Part shown: piece after piece, positions 24,001 through 41,658 of the stretch
Numbering within the stretch: position 1 is the stretch's first letter
How the letters are laid out: every line of letters begins with the position of its first letter
Source: Brevipalpus yothersi
Lineage: Eukaryota; Arthropoda; Arachnida; Trombidiformes; Tenuipalpidae
Direction of reading: 5' to 3'
Assembly: GCA_003956705.1 (NCBI GenBank)
Contig: QZCP01000181.1
Span: 20,835-84,834, forward strand
DNA: 64,000 nucleotides
Made by a program: the position numbers and the translations under genes
The notes under the pieces: generated by a model
The model's database searches: none
The model's input: only the letters and a program-made list of their open reading frames with translations
What the model was told of the DNA's origin: nothing

Positions 24001-24780
24001 GTCATGAAAAGACCTCTTTAGAAATCTGGATTTTCGATCCCAATTTTATCATTCAGAGTGTTTTCTTGGTGATTCTTACCCGAATCATGATCGATAAATA
24101 AGTATCTCAGAATTTGTTTTTCTCTTGATAACTTATCACTTATCTTCTTTTGAGAAATCTTTTGAAATTCTAAATATCTTCTGTCTAATATGAGATAATC
24201 TGTCCATTTTTCTAATCGATCAATTTTATGGAATGATAATATAAGATGAGATACCTCAATCATGGTACAGTTTTCCTTAGCTTTAACTAACAGAAAGTTA
24301 ATACCTAAGCTTAGAAGACCATGTTATTCGGATATGGTGATTTTAGCATTTATGAATATAATTAGCTTGCTTGATAGTAAATTGAATCCTACAAAAGATT
24401 GAACAAGATCGTTTATTCTGGCTGCCCAGGTGAGGTTCACTCTGATTTGATATTACAGAGATGCTACTCAAATGATTTCATTTGAATTGAAAATACATGT
24501 ATTACCTCAATGATTCCAGTTGCTCTAAAAAATTTTGAGGTTAGTTGGGACAGGTATATATTGTTTACGTAAGATGGCAATAAAAAAGCATGAATTGAAA
24601 AATATTCTGACCATTCTCTTATTTTTGTACAAGGTTCCTATCTCGATGGTAGCTATGGTATCAACTTTCAAGCAAAATAATGACTGATAAAATTGATTAA
24701 GTTGTAAATATTGAGTAACTGATCCCTGTAATAACAATGAGTCCAAGCTTGACGGGTCAATACATAATTAAATAACTTGA
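24001..24780. other. Intergenic spacer between convergent genes
   Basis: 3' flanks of paralogue B (plus) and of the six-cysteine protein (minus). Frames present in this stretch have no motif or splice support. Confidence 0.5.
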
Positions 24781-28797
<4,017 letters not shown>

Positions 28798-28928
28798 CTT
28801 TTTTTTCACAACTTTCTTAAGACAAAAAAGTACTTCAACAACAATAATTTCCACAATGTTCTATGGACAACTTGTATTAATACCTACACACTTCCACTAT
28901 TTGGACTGTTCAATTGATAACTCCGTTG

Positions 28929-28936
28929 TATTTATA
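28929..28936 (-). promoter_or_regulatory. TATA box of the six-cysteine protein gene
   Basis: TATAAATA on the minus strand, about 132 bases upstream of the start codon. It predicts transcription starting near 28900 and a leader of about 100 bases. Confidence 0.5.
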
Positions 28937-29480
28937 CGAAGGAAATGAGTGAGAAGAGAGAGAAAGAGAGATGCTCATTGAAAGAGAAAGTGAGCCAAAA
29001 GAGAGAGAGACAGAAAGAAAGAGAGCTGAGAAAGTAAGAGAGAAAGAGGGAGAGAGAGAGAGAGAGAGAGCCGAGAAGCTACTGATGAAAATGAGTGGAC
29101 TGACAGAACTGTGAGAGTGAAACTTTTCGCTGGTTTGCCTTGCTGAAAATCAAAATCAGGCCAATTCTCTCTCTCTCTTGCACACATACATGAGCATACT
29201 TTGAAACGCAAATTTTGCTTCGTTCGGCAATATTGGCCAACCGAATTGCAAAGGGAGAGAGAAACCAAGAGAACATTGTCGCATTTACGATAAAGTTGAT
29301 ACTGGCAGTGAATAGCATTGTTCATTTTATAATATTCGAATCGATTACAGCGAGAAAAACTTTTTTTTCTTCATTTCAGCCATTCTCGAGCTTCTTTCAA
29401 TAGGCTATCGAGATCTGAGTGTTTGCATTTATTGATACAAGTTTGGTGTATTATTGACAGCTGTAAAGCTCCAAACGTTA
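28937..29480. other. GA-rich intergenic stretch
   Basis: Dense imperfect GAGA-type sequence (about 28950-29070) upstream of the six-cysteine gene's TATA box. No gene. Confidence 0.5.
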
Positions 29481-30340
29481 ACTAATATCTAATCTTAATT
29501 AATTGGCTCCGAAACAATGTCCAATTCGTCGAACTGTTACGCCTGGTATGTAAGCTTTTTTAGCATACACAAAACTTTAATTATCAGCGGTTCAACAACT
29601 TTACCATGCATTAAGTTCAACCGATAGTGATGAAATTGGTGTTCAACATGGGACGAAGGAACCGATCCGTTGGGAAGCGGTTTTCCGGTCAATTTAGAAA
29701 AATGATTAAAATTGCTCACAGATCAGCTCTGTTGATTCATCTGCACACACAGTTTACATCACTTTCGTCAAGTGATGATGTATTCTTACCTTGAATTTTA
29801 AGGTGAAGATTATTTCCAGAAATATTCATCTTCCATGATCACTTTCGATTCACTGATGACTGAGGTACCAAGAAGTAATTTAATCATTGAACAAGATACA
29901 GGCAGCGATTCCGTTGAGCATTGCTAAGATTGGCCAAAACTCCATATCAAGCTTTCAAACTTTAGCCAGCTCAGGTCAAGAAAAAGAATTATCTTCACAG
30001 ACTATCAGTTAAGTTGATTTCTCATCACTATTTCGAAAGTTTTCGTACTGGACCTGATAACAGGGAGGTGCAAATAATACAATTTTTTTGCAAGGGATAA
30101 GCAGCATTACTATCTTAATAATGGAACATTTTAGTTGTATATTTTTTCTAAACTATTTCTAAGCGATTTGAATCAGAAATTAAGCAGCATGGTATTGAAA
30201 CAGTTGAAACATTCTCTTCGAACTGATCTCTCGATCTTTGAAGTTTATCTCTGGTGGCGCGGAAGCCCCAACCTCTGGAAGAAAATCATCGAGTCTAACG
30301 GGATCTATCAGAAGGCCTGGAGAGTAGTTGAAATATGATC
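29480..30340 (+). pseudogene. Broken coding-like block, unrecognised
   Basis: Several plus-strand pieces look protein-coding but are interrupted. One is LAPKQCPIRRTVTP spliced at GTATGT near 29546 to AVQQLYHALSSTDSDEIGVQ and GTKEPIRWEAVFRSI, then a stop. The second follows an acceptor near 29802 (EDYFQKYSSSMITFDSLMTE, then EVPRSNLIIEQDTGSDSVEH), then a stop. The third, after an acceptor near 30166, is RFESEIKQHGIETVETFSSN with a frameshift into a Ser/Gly tail. Phases and stops prevent a single intact protein. It is either a decayed gene or exons joined wrongly by eye. No family recognised. Confidence 0.25.
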
Positions 30341-30641
30341 CAAAAAATCGATTTCTTTCGGAAATTTAGATAACCTTTAACCACAAATTAAAATCGAAAA
30401 CTTGCAAAAATTCAATGAGTGCCTAGTAACACTGAAAAAAATCCAAGACCAAATGATGACCTACTCGAACACGGATTAAGGAACACGTGTTACATTTTTT
30501 AGATGAATTACCGTTATTTTTTTGTTGTGGATAAAAATTAAGGCCAATCGATTGGATGCTTATCGGTTTCATAAGAGGCGCCAAATCATATGGATCATGA
30601 TTTAGGTGGAAAAAAAGAGTGATGAAGGAGACGATAAAACT

Positions 30642-30642
<1 letters not shown>

Positions 30643-30698
<56 letters not shown>
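30643..30698. repeat. (GA)n microsatellite
   Basis: Uninterrupted GA repeat of about 56 bases, roughly 190 bases upstream of the zinc-finger gene's start codon. Confidence 0.96.
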
Positions 30699-30701
<3 letters not shown>

Positions 30702-30884
30702 TGATCCCAGAGACAAGATAATTGATCTAGGAAAGCTCACTGTTGTCATTGATAAGTCAATCAGTATTCAATCGTTTACGATAGAGAGAAACATTATAAT
30801 TTTTTATATATAATTTCCCCTTTTTATTAATTAAAGGTAGATTAATTATTCTGCCCCCGTATTTGTAAGTCAATATAAGCAGAT

Positions 30885-33716
30885 ATGGACACTTCGTCCT
30901 CACCAAAGTCTTTTAAGAAAGATGTGTGCATGATATTTCGAACATTACATACTTTATTGAACAATTTAGAGTGTAAAATTATGGAACGCGAAGAGAGCTA
31001 CAAACAAAAAGCTCAGGAAGAGTAAGTTGATCATACATATGTAACACTTCATGTGTATTCTTCTTTTTTATCACATTTTTCCAATTACTGATGAACTTTC
31101 GAACATAGACTTTTAAAGCCTGTACTTCCAATTACTTACTTCCTGTGTGTCTTTGTGTGCTGGATTAACTTTTTGACTCGATTCTGTGTACCGTTTTGCA
31201 CATCGAAAATCAAAAAATCAAGATCGACAATTAAGAGTTGAAAACGATGAGAGGAAAAAAATTACTCTCGTGGTGGTGTGTGTATTACCGGCACTATATC
31301 AACAGGTAACCACACACATATACACTTAGATTATGTGTAGTTATGATTGATTGAAAAAAAAGAATGTATACTATTTATCAGCCATCACAAGTTAACAACT
31401 TATTCTATTCTCATCAGTGATGTGTCCTTTTATTGACTTTCTCTTACTGCTACTTACACTTGGTGGTGATACTGATTTAGCAATAAGCAGTAGATAGTGT
31501 GGTGTAGTCGGTGGAAAGAAAAAAAAAGAGAGATAGTAACACTGCTGCTCTCGATGCACTTTCATTTCCATGGTATATTTCCATTTTATCAGTATGAGGA
31601 GTAGTACATTGGATATAGAGGATTTTTTTTGTTCTCTTTTTCTCTCTTCTCTTTCCTCTCTATGCCAAGGTTTTTCTTCTCTGGTATTATTATTATAGTT
31701 ACTTTGAACAATGCTTTTGCCTAATTCAATATTGTGAGAATCGAACGGACTTCAGCCACCGAGATACATACAGATAACCTTTAACGTTTAGGTAGAGAGA
31801 GAGAGCGAGAGAGAGACGAAAATAATTTTTTTTGCTTCTTCTTCACTTCTTCATCACTATTCACAACGTGCATGCATGTTGAGATGTGTGTCCACGTCAA
31901 TTGTATTCGTATATCTTCTCCAACGACATCACAACGATTACGAGAGTCAGATGAGTAGTGGAAAAAGAGAGAGAGAAAGAAAAGAACGAAGAGAGGCTAC
32001 ATCATCACTCTCCTATCATACATGTAATTCTGATGACTTCATTATATTTTATCTTTTGCATTTGAATTTTTTTTTCTCTCTCTTCTCAGAGCTTTCAGCA
32101 GACTTGTGAACGCCTATCTGCAGGCTGTTTCGAATTCAAATCCCGATTTAAATTCTCTCATGGTGATTCCTAGAGATTTTAAGAAAGTGGATAATTTTAG
32201 TGGTCTAAGAAGTAACAGTTCTTTGAATAATTGGAACAAAATTGAGAAATTGAACACAATCTTTCCATTCCATAATTTTTCCATCGACGACAATGATCAA
32301 ACGAATGGTCAAAATACCGAGATTACCATGGACAATGAGAAAGAAATAGATCTAAGCTCACCCACAAACAATGGAAAAAGTCGAGCACCTCAAGAGGAGG
32401 AACAAAGACAAACAAATAAGCCTGATGAAGAAAAAGAAGAAGGGGAAGACAACAATAACAAAAAGTACAAAAATGTGATCCGTATTAAAGAAAACTGCAC
32501 TACCACTAGCCAAGTGACCAATATTTCCCAGTCAAATTTATCTTCAATGGCCGAAAAGGATATTCCTTCACCGGGCAAAGCATCCAGTGAAATTTCAGCC
32601 AATATGGTGAAGAATCCGGTGTCTATTGTGGTTCCTCTTGATCCACGAGATTTTACCAATCAAGAACAACCCAGAGGATCATTTGTGTCGAGTGCGAGTG
32701 GTAACAAAGAGGCAGATTTGATGGATAAATATGATGATTCTGATATGGAGGAAGAAGAAGAAAATTTAGACGAAGAGATGAAAGATTCAGAATCTACCAA
32801 AAATTTGGAACCAGCGACGATGACCGATACTGTTTCTGAGCTTTTAATCAAATCAACCAGCAGCTCATCTGGATTTGTTCCACCAGTAGCCAAGGTGTTG
32901 ACCAATTCTTCCGCTATCTGTGATACGGAGCCAAAAGTGAAAATATTTGGCACCAATTTTTTGCAAGAAGCTTTAGGTTCAGCGAGCCCAAAAGATTTGG
33001 CTAGCTCACCTCCACGATCTTCAATCCGAGCAGCAGCCAATACTGGGAATTCCAAAATATTGCCCAAAACTGCGTCATCATCATCGATATCGTCTGATTG
33101 TAATGCTACGAGTAGCAAAACTGTTGGAGAAGAAGGTGTAATAGCAACTGATCTCAGCCATCGTCAATTGGTGGTCAACCTACAAGATGCCAAAATTAAG
33201 GAGAATCGATGTCCTTTGTGCTTTCAACAATTTACTCAGCTAAATTCGTTAAAACGACACTTGCGATCTCACACCGGTGAACGACCATTTCCTTGCGAAT
33301 ACTGTGAGAAACGGTTTGTTGATCGGGAAAGGCTGAAAGTCCATCTTCGAATTCATACCGGAGAGAAACCATTCAGCTGTTCACTATGCAATCGTGCTTT
33401 CAGCCAAAAATCAACGGTCAAGCGACACATGGCCGTGCATACTGGCCTCAAGCCATTCCATTGCTCAATTGAAAATTGTAATAAGAAATTTGGAACTCGT
33501 GATAATCTGAAAGTGCACGAAAAGAAGAGCCATAACAGTCCTTGTGCTAATTCAGATACTGCTCAATTTAGTTCCAGCTCAAATTCTAGTGGCTCCGAAG
33601 TGATTGGACTAAATGAGGCCAAATCAATGAGAATTTTGATGGACGAAGGTAGTGTGCTGACTCGATTGAATCTTTCGGTGCCAAGAACTTTCGATCCAGA
33701 TAGAGGTCTCGGATGA
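30885..33716 (+). CDS. C2H2 zinc-finger protein with four fingers, 587 aa
   Basis: Probable nuclear DNA-binding transcription factor. Exon 1 (30885-31021) and exon 2 (32090-33716) give 137 and 1627 bases, 588 codons with matching phase (GA|A). Exon 1 encodes MDTSSSPKSFKKDVCMIFRT and a helical segment ending EESYKQKAQEE, continuing into AFSRLVNAYLQAVSNSNPDL. The middle is long, Ser/Asn/Glu-rich and disordered, with an acidic run (MEEEEENLDEEMKDSE). Four fingers occupy about residues 420-527: CPLCFQQF, CEYCEKRF, CSLCNRAF and CSIENCNKKF, with TGERPF and TGEKPF linkers. The fourth has the longer C-x4-C spacing. The C-terminus is Ser-rich. I cannot assign an orthologue from the fingers alone. The 1.07-kb intron could hide an extra exon. 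Confidence 0.87.
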
Positions 33717-34870
33717 AGTGATTGATTAGCAGATCCAAAGAAGTAGTCAAGAAGTTTTAAGGGGTTTCGGGTTCATAAACATTCGTATTTCTTTGGATGA
33801 TATTTTCCGATTTACATTTTTCAATGATGACTTTTTCTACAAGAAAGGAAAATTCCTAGTGACTTTCCATTCCAGAGAAGCGTATACTCTTCTTCCATGA
33901 GACCATCATCAAAACAAGCTGGTCAGTATCTTGAATAATATTCCACCATATTCTGCATTCAGATGCGCTTCTCTGACTGGAATCACAATTGAAATCAACT
34001 TTTAGAATAATTGCAAGAATGGTCACTTTGGTTATGTTGCCCACATGTACATTATGTTTGACTTTTCGAAGTCATCTCACATAATTGAGTGAGTTATGTA
34101 AGTGGATAATTTCCATGATCATTTGATTCCAGATACCTTGAGATAAAAGGTAGAAAATAAGTTAAAATCTGATAGGTACAAATATGGTGCCTACGAAAAA
34201 AAAAATAAATGACCAAAAAGCGAAATGACTAAGATGAGAAAAATTTCCAATCCTTAGGAAATAATCGAGATAATATCAATTAAAATTATATACTTTTTTT
34301 GTTTCAACTTTAAAATTCCTATGTGCAAACTGTCAGAAGAAAAGAGAATCTCTTTCCAATGTAGGAAGGAGTTATCTTTGAATAATCAAACAAAATTCAA
34401 ATAAATGAGAACCTCTTATCCTTCTTCTTAATCTGATTTTGAGAGAGAGAGAGAGAGAGAGCCTGTGGGAAGATGAAATTGGTTAGTTAATCTGAGAATG
34501 ACACCGTATGACAGCAGGTAAGCTTTCAGCTTTTACATACCGAGACTGAGGCGATGGCACTGATCGACACTGGTTTGATGTTGATGGGGTTGATTTATCT
34601 GTGCAGACATAACCACCACACACAAAATATCACCAAATAACCTTGGTACGTTCAGGTATATATATTTTGGGGGGAGCCAGGAGCTTACTTTTCAGGGCTA
34701 TATCCTTGAATCAAGAATTGTGAAAGAGATTGAAATTCAAGTAATGAAAGAATGTGACATACACAAGATGATCGGAAGGAAGACGAATGAGTGGAGATGA
34801 CTATTTTGCAATCAGAGTTCTTTTGATTTGATTCATTTCATTGTTTAATTAAATAAAAAGAAGTACATCA
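33717..34870. other. Spacer between convergent zinc-finger and ADAM10 genes
   Basis: No gene seen. A weak inverted repeat (TTCCATTCCAGAGAAGCG near 33863 against CGCTTCTCTGACTGGAAT near 33965) and a short GA tract at 34441-34461. AATAAA occurs near 34203 and 34852 on the plus strand. Confidence 0.45.
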
Positions 34871-37800
34871 TCATCTGCGACTTCTTGAGCTATTTACATG
34901 ATGGCTTTTAGATAAAGAAATTTGATTTTTAGCTGATGAAATGGCAGTTTGGCCTTTACGATTGTAATGTCCACGTCCTTCGCCATATCCATGAGCAGGA
35001 ACGATAGATGAAGCAGAGGGTATCGGTGGTTGGGCTAATTGAGGATTGCGATTTTGTTGAGTTGGGGCCAAATTTAACCCTGGATAGGGTGGCGGCGGCT
35101 CCGATGAGTAGTTTGTGGAGGTCTCAGGCGGAAGCGCAACCACCAATTGAGTGTGCTGCATACTGGCAAATCCTGAAGTGGCCGGTGTGATGTTGTACTG
35201 ATGGCTTGCTTGAGCTAGGCCAACTTCAGCAAATATCGGTGCTGAGGGCTGCAACGGTATTGATGATCCATGGCCCGCTACAGAAGAGTGATGATTAGTT
35301 CCTCTTGAGTGTGCTGACCGTGTGCGCTGGATATATTATAGAGAATGAGAGAGTGAAATATAAAATGGAAGAGGAAAAGTTAAAAATTGAGAAGATAGAT
35401 AGATAATGTAAAAATTTTGAAATGTACTGGCGATGAGAGAGCAGATTGGAAGAGAAATGTCAAAAATACAATAAGAAATAGTGTGCTGAAAGGAATGACT
35501 TTGAGCAAGTATAAAGAAGTGATAGATAAAAAGGACATTATCAAAAGGCTTAAACAGCCTTGATTGATGAAAGAGAAGTGCATGTATCAACTGGTGAATT
35601 GAATGGTGTGTAAGTATTTTTCTAAGCTTGTATTTTTTGATAGATTTCAGATGCATCCACACATACATACACTCGTGTTCCTGTTCCTTCAAACAGTGAT
35701 AATCACAGTCATGATGGAATAAAGTCACAGTTAAAAAAAGCTATGAAAAAGAGAGAGAGAGAGAAAGCTTTCCTTTGCATCGTTTTTTTGCAAACTCAAC
35801 TGTCACACTCAGAACTATATCAATGTTGGAGAATAGAGAATATTGCGTGCTCTAAGGGGTTGAGGAGAAAAAAAATACGAAAGGAAATGAGGACTGTGAG
35901 ATGGACGAATAGAAGAGATGGTGTTGAGTAGGAGCAAATAGGCGAAAAAATAGTCACACATATAAACACACACACACACACACATACAGTTGACGGAAAT
36001 TCATTCAAAGGCTTTTCGGAGGCTTATGAAATGATTTTGACAAGTCACTATCTGGATAATATGAATAGAAGTGAATGCATAAATTGACTGTAATCTTCAA
36101 TTCTTTTCGCTGCCATGAAGTTAAATAAGTGTATGTGAAAGCGATTTATTTTCAAGTGTTTAGAAGGTTTTACGGTATTTCAATGCTGTGTATAGCTCTG
36201 GTCAGAAGTTCAGAAAAGCGATGTACTGATAAATGTCTGCTTGCGAACCGATTAGTTTTTTTTATCATCATCAGAATTACAGGATATGATCATGAATCCG
36301 GGTTCAACTGGCTGGACGGCAATTTTTGTGGGTCCATTCAATTTTTTTTAAGGGAGCTCAGATAATCTGACTCGTTTTGTGGCTTGACTAGAATGCTAGC
36401 AATGCTTCGGTGGTTTCAATTTTTCATCCATCATAGTCAATTTTAAAATTATTAGAAGGATAGTTCGCTTCACTTGATAACATTTATCTCACTTGAATTC
36501 AAAATTGATCAAAATCGAGCTAAAAGCTAAAAATCGAACAAGAGAGAGAGAGAGGGGGGAGAGAGAAATCAGAATCAAATAACCATTTGGGTGTCGTGGA
36601 ATAGGAGAAGAGAGAAGGTAACATGAATAACATGTTAATAGGAGAACAAAAGTAAAACGAGATGTTGTAGGGGGAGAGAGAGAAAAATGTTCACTACAAG
36701 ATTCTGACATAAAGAGGGTGGAAAATAACTTTTACTCATTTAAGCATCGGTACCTGAACCTTTAAAGCGTTTTGTAATCTTGATTACTTTTTCGAGTGCA
36801 TTCATGGTCAACTAGTTTCGATCGACATGAAATCAGCGATTTTAACACAGTTTTGTACAGCTTTGTACAGCAATACACCATGTGTGTGTATGTACGAAGG
36901 ATAGTTTAGCCAATCTAATGTAAGCACAACGCTACAACACTACCAGTTGATCAACGATCGACTCATTTCCTTTCATTTTTCCTGCTACGAATCAATGTTT
37001 GATTGAAGTTGTCATTTTTTGCCAGCAAACAGCTCTAATTATTTAGAAAAAGTATCTGGACTCCAGAAAGACTTGATGTGCAATGACAGTTCACAAGAAA
37101 CACAAGAGAGGAAAGACAAGGTAGATGGAAAAGTAGAGAGAGAGAGAGAGAAATGAAAGAGAAGCTCTCGAGAAGGTATAAATGATAATAGACAAAAAAG
37201 TTCTACTGTGTGTGAGTGGTTACGTAGAATGACCTGAAGGGAAGGCAACTCCCAACACATTCGATGATGAGATTCATGAGAATTGAAAAGTTTCCATACC
37301 TTGCGCCTTAAAGTATCCGCTGGATGACGCAAAGTATCGGTCAGCTTGAGTGCAGGTCGTTTTTTCGGATTGCTTGAAGGAGTGTGAACGGCACAACATT
37401 TAATGAATACTGCCATGAAAAGCATAGCAGCAACAGCCATGAGCATACATGCCCACCAATAAGTCTGAAAAAAAGGAGAGAATAAAAAAAATGTTGAAAG
37501 AAACGTGGACAAGAGAACGAGATAGGCAAAGAAGATGGAGAAGAAGATGATGAGCATAGATCGGTAGCAAAAGAAAAGATTTTAAGTGATAGTAGGATTC
37601 ATGTTAGGTTTATTCATGGATAAATAGAGAATAAATGTGAGTGTGCCTCTTTCTTCTTATATATATATCTCTCTCTCTCTTTCAAAAACCTCTGATTACA
37701 TACATATGAGTGGCATTCATTTCGTTTGAGCTTGTTTGTTGGTTGATGAGAAGTAAGTCTTTCTACAATTTAAAGAGGGGCAAAAATGTAGATTGTAAGA

Positions 37801-40800
37801 AATGAATAAATTCAAAAAAGATGGTGAAGAGGAAATGAAGAAAGCTGAGAGAGAAGGACGCCCATTATCTAGCCAACGAACGTGATCGACATTCACACAC
37901 ACACAAAACAAATAATAAACTCATCACACATTGAATAGAAGCTAATCACACTCTACAATGCTCGTACTTTGGTACTGATTCAGTTCAATGTGTTCATAAT
38001 CATTGTTCATGATCACACAACAACAATTTCACTTCCTGAACAAAGGCTGAAAGTGAAGTGAAAAGATAAAAAAGTTAAAGTGAGAGAGAGAGAGAGAACA
38101 AATGATCAAGTGAAAAACAGAAAGCGGATGAGAATAAGAAACCTTAATAAGAGCGAAAAAGATGTAGAAGGGTTAGTGAAACTTTAGAATATTCAAGGAA
38201 AATTTGAGAGAAAAAAAAGTAGGGAGAAGGAGAAAAGAGTTATATTTATGCTTACGGTTGCCCATTGTTTAATTGTCAACAACGTCCTATGGTTCCATAA
38301 CAAATTTTTTAATTTAGCCAAAGGACCTTCCGCATCAACGGCACGACATCGCTGGAAAACATCACAATAACCTTGAAAATCGTTACAGGGCGATCCTGGT
38401 CGCAACTTAAGACCGCTTATGTTTCGCATTTGTTCCAGTTCAGAGGTTCGACGACACGATTTGGAATCTTTATTACGTTGACATGCAACTTCACACATCT
38501 CATCGGGCTTAGCACCACTTTTGGATGTTAAAAAACATTCCTCCATATCATACTTTTGACATATAGATCCAGAACAGCTACCACGAAGACACACTTGAGT
38601 ACCTCCATTACATTCCGTTTTATTAGGCTTGGCCGCTGGAACTGGACAAAGAGGTGAATTTCCACTACAATGAGATTCCATCGTACACTCGGAATCATGG
38701 CGACACAATTTTTCTCTATTCTCAAATTCACAGTAGTCATTGCAACAAGGTCCTTCGGAAGGTGAACATCGTGCACCTGTACGACGCTTACAAGGCTGAG
38801 CACCAGGTAGACCGTCTATCAATCGTGGATAGCAACACTTTTCGGTACACTCTTTGGAATCATAACCACAATCACATTCTTCACCTTCCTCCACAATCTT
38901 ATTGCCACAGAAAGGTCCATTGTCAACTTGGAAACAATTATCTTTACCTTGCTGATTGAATACCGCATCGAGGACTGCGGAAATATTTCTCACCGAACAT
39001 GGTGAAAATTTGTTATTATTGGCCCGTTCACCGGATGTGGCAGATGAGTACATGATGTAATTTCCAAGTGACCCACCGGGTCTACATGAAGGAGGAAAAT
39101 CATGGGGAGACCCAAAATTGTGACCAATCTCATGGGCAAGTGTAAGTTCAGATACTTTGGGGGGAACTCGAGAATTATAATTAACAAAAGTAATGATGCC
39201 GGTGTTTAATGAACGTTTGGTTTGCACTTGTCGACCTTGAATATTTTCTGTGTAAGATTTGTATTTTTCACAAATACCACCGGAAGCACCGGAAGTGGAG
39301 GCAACCCAAGCCAAACCGAGAGTACCACCAGAAAAATCACGGTAAGTAAATATGTATGCCAGGCAAAAATCGTTGTGGTTGAATTGACTATTTAAATTGA
39401 GAAAATTGGAAACATCTATATTGGGAGAGCAGAATGGATTGTGTTCTTTTTTCGAATTATCACATGCTAATGAATCATTGATCTTCAATCTCTGAACGAT
39501 GAATTTAAGGCCATATATACCATTGAAATTGGCACTCTCGTAAATGTGATTGACCGCTTTGATGTGTTGTGCAACAAGGGAGGCAATCTCTTCACGAGCT
39601 TTCAGATCAGATGTGACATCTTTACGAATATGATCCCACAAATAGGTATCAGTCTGTATATACAAAGTACACACACGAGGACTTTTATCGTGTGGAATGC
39701 CTGGCGATGAGTATGGTGGAGAATTATAACGAGTCGCTTGATTAACATGTCCGGGAGGGGCGATTCTGGGTGAATGAGATGATCGCTGATCCAGATGATC
39801 CGGAAGATCAAGACGGATGTCTCTGGGGTTATAAAAATCATATGCATCTCTTTTCACTCGTCCACCGTGTTTATTTGATATTTGTTGTTGTTTATCACTA
39901 GAGAGAGAGTTAAATTTTTTCGTATATTTATTGTGATAACTACCACTGAGATCATCATCAGCAGGAATTCCAAATGAATTCGACACAGTCTCCTTCTTTG
40001 AGCTTAAGTATTCACGTTCCGAGCCAGGTACGGCAGAGTTGCTTATCTCATCCATCCATTTGGCTATATGATCATTTCCACAGCCTCCTCCAATGGTGTG
40101 GCCATGATCATGATGGACATCATCAGCAGAATAAATAATTGAATGACTTGATATATTATGTCCATTATGATGTAAATCATGGCGATACTTGTGGGCTCTC
40201 TCTACAAAGTATGTTTGCTGTGGAGTATGTATTTTACCTTCAAAAATTCCATCATGAATGGACCCGTAAACTTTACTCAAGCCAGGCTCATCAGTCAGTG
40301 TGCCTGACACTATGTGAGCAAAATTGAGATCATTGATAGGCTTTCCATCATGATCTTCCACAATGAGTGAATCAGAGAAGGCTGATCGAGCATCAGGTTT
40401 CAAGTTTAATTTGAAAAATTTTCCTTTAGCTCTAAAATTAATTGTTATTGGTTCAACTATGGATTGTGGCACGGTTTTACTCTCTAGTATATGACGGCGA
40501 ACTCGATGCTGTATATGTATAGCATTATAATTTACTGTATCAAAATCGTGAATAAATCGATTGAGTGGTACTTTTGATTTTGACAAGTGAGATGTTACTG
40601 GTGGATATGATGATGATGATGAAGAGCCACTCTTATTCCCATCAACCCTACCATCACCACCACTTCCACGATCACTATTTTGTGAAGATAATGGCCGAGT
40701 AGAAGATGTATCAGAAATATTGCCACTTACACGGGTCACCGCCACTAGAATATACACTGTCACTAAAGGCAACCAACACTGGATGATGTGTTGTGTGGAT

Positions 40801-40853
40801 AATTTTAATGATGAACATGATGGGTGACCTTTGGATCGAAAGTTTATCCACAT
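34871..40853 (-). CDS. kuz: ADAM10/Kuzbanian disintegrin metalloprotease, 1072 aa
   Basis: Membrane sheddase; in animals it cleaves Notch and other surface proteins. Minus-strand exons 40853-38256, 37464-37300 and 35326-34871 (2598, 165 and 456 bases) join in phase 0. N-terminal hydrophobic signal (about residues 26-45), prodomain, and furin site RVKR at 332-335. The catalytic domain begins near CTLYIQTDTYLWDHI, with zinc site HEIGHNFGSPHD at about 574-585 and a Met-turn YIMYSSATSG. The disintegrin/Cys-rich part starts CGNKIVEEGEECDCGYDSKE. Exon 2 encodes the transmembrane helix (YWWACMLMAVAAMLFMAVFI) and KCCAVHTPSSNPKK, a near-match to vertebrate ADAM10. Exon 3 is a long Pro/Ser/Gln-rich cytoplasmic tail with PPPPYPG and a basic end. 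Introns of 790 and 1973 bases could carry alternative tail exons. Confidence 0.95.
35327..37299 (-). other. 2-kb intron of ADAM10
   Basis: Lies between the transmembrane and tail exons. No conserved exon recognised; short CA and GA runs only (about 35973-35985 and 36541-36566). Confidence 0.6.
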
Positions 40854-41320
40854 GGCGGTGGTCCTTGGATGGATGGATAGATGATGATGATGGCGATGAT
40901 GATGTGTGTACGGTGATGATGATTAAAAATACTGATAGTAATGATGATTGGATAACATTTTGTTTTTTTATAAATAAAAGGAAATCATCATCGAGATGAT
41001 AGAGAGAGGAGAGAAAAGAGAAGAGAAGAGAAGAGATTTTTTTCCTCTTCCTCTTACAATAGCAAATATTGACCAGACAGGATATCCATAGTTACACAGA
41101 TGAACAATTTAAATTTTCAACATTCCCTAATCAATTCTTAACTTTATAAATTTTAAACACTAATCATACACTCACACACCATAATAATAATAATGTTAAT
41201 AGTGTTCTGTTCAATCAATTCATGGATTCAAGTGAGAAAGAGAGAGAACAAAAAAGTGAAGCTTTTCAATGCAAACTGAAGCAGCTTCCAACTAAAAAAG
41301 ATCCAAACTTTGCCCAAAAG

Positions 41321-41328
41321 TATCGATA
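41321..41328. promoter_or_regulatory. DRE-like motif TATCGATA in a divergent promoter
   Basis: Palindromic TATCGATA, the core of the Drosophila DREF site, lies in the 805-base interval between the divergent ADAM10 and LAPTM4-like start codons. Motif match is exact; use in this organism is inferred. Confidence 0.4.
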
Positions 41329-41658
41329 CTTGATATCTATGGATTTAGATATCAATTTTTTTTGTGTGGAGTGCATGTAGCGTCCTCTAGAGTTAAATTT
41401 TATCTCTTTTCGCTTCTTTCTTTTTTTGTTTTCATTTCAAATCTTGACTCGATTGAAGTCATTTTGATGTGTGCACAACCTGTACATGATTATATTATCA
41501 TGATGATAATTATTACTTGGAACTTTTGTTCACTTATGTGATCATTGTATACCTTTTTTTCATTGGAAGTTTGACTTTTTAACATATAGTATCATCATCT
41601 CATTTTGAAAATATATACATACATACACCCTACAGATATAGAGACATATACAGTGACC

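Noticed and set aside
31876..32109. Frame ending near the zinc-finger exon, possible extra exon
   Set aside because: It contains GA-repeat-derived residues and its phase does not join; splicing 31021 to 32090 is clean.
32660..33118. 152-codon minus-strand frame
   Set aside because: Antisense shadow of the Ser/Glu-rich part of the zinc-finger gene.
38193..38255. Read-through extension of the large ADAM10 exon beyond the donor
   Set aside because: The GTAAGC donor and the next exon encoding a conserved transmembrane helix and CCAVHTPSSNPK show that the extension is intron.
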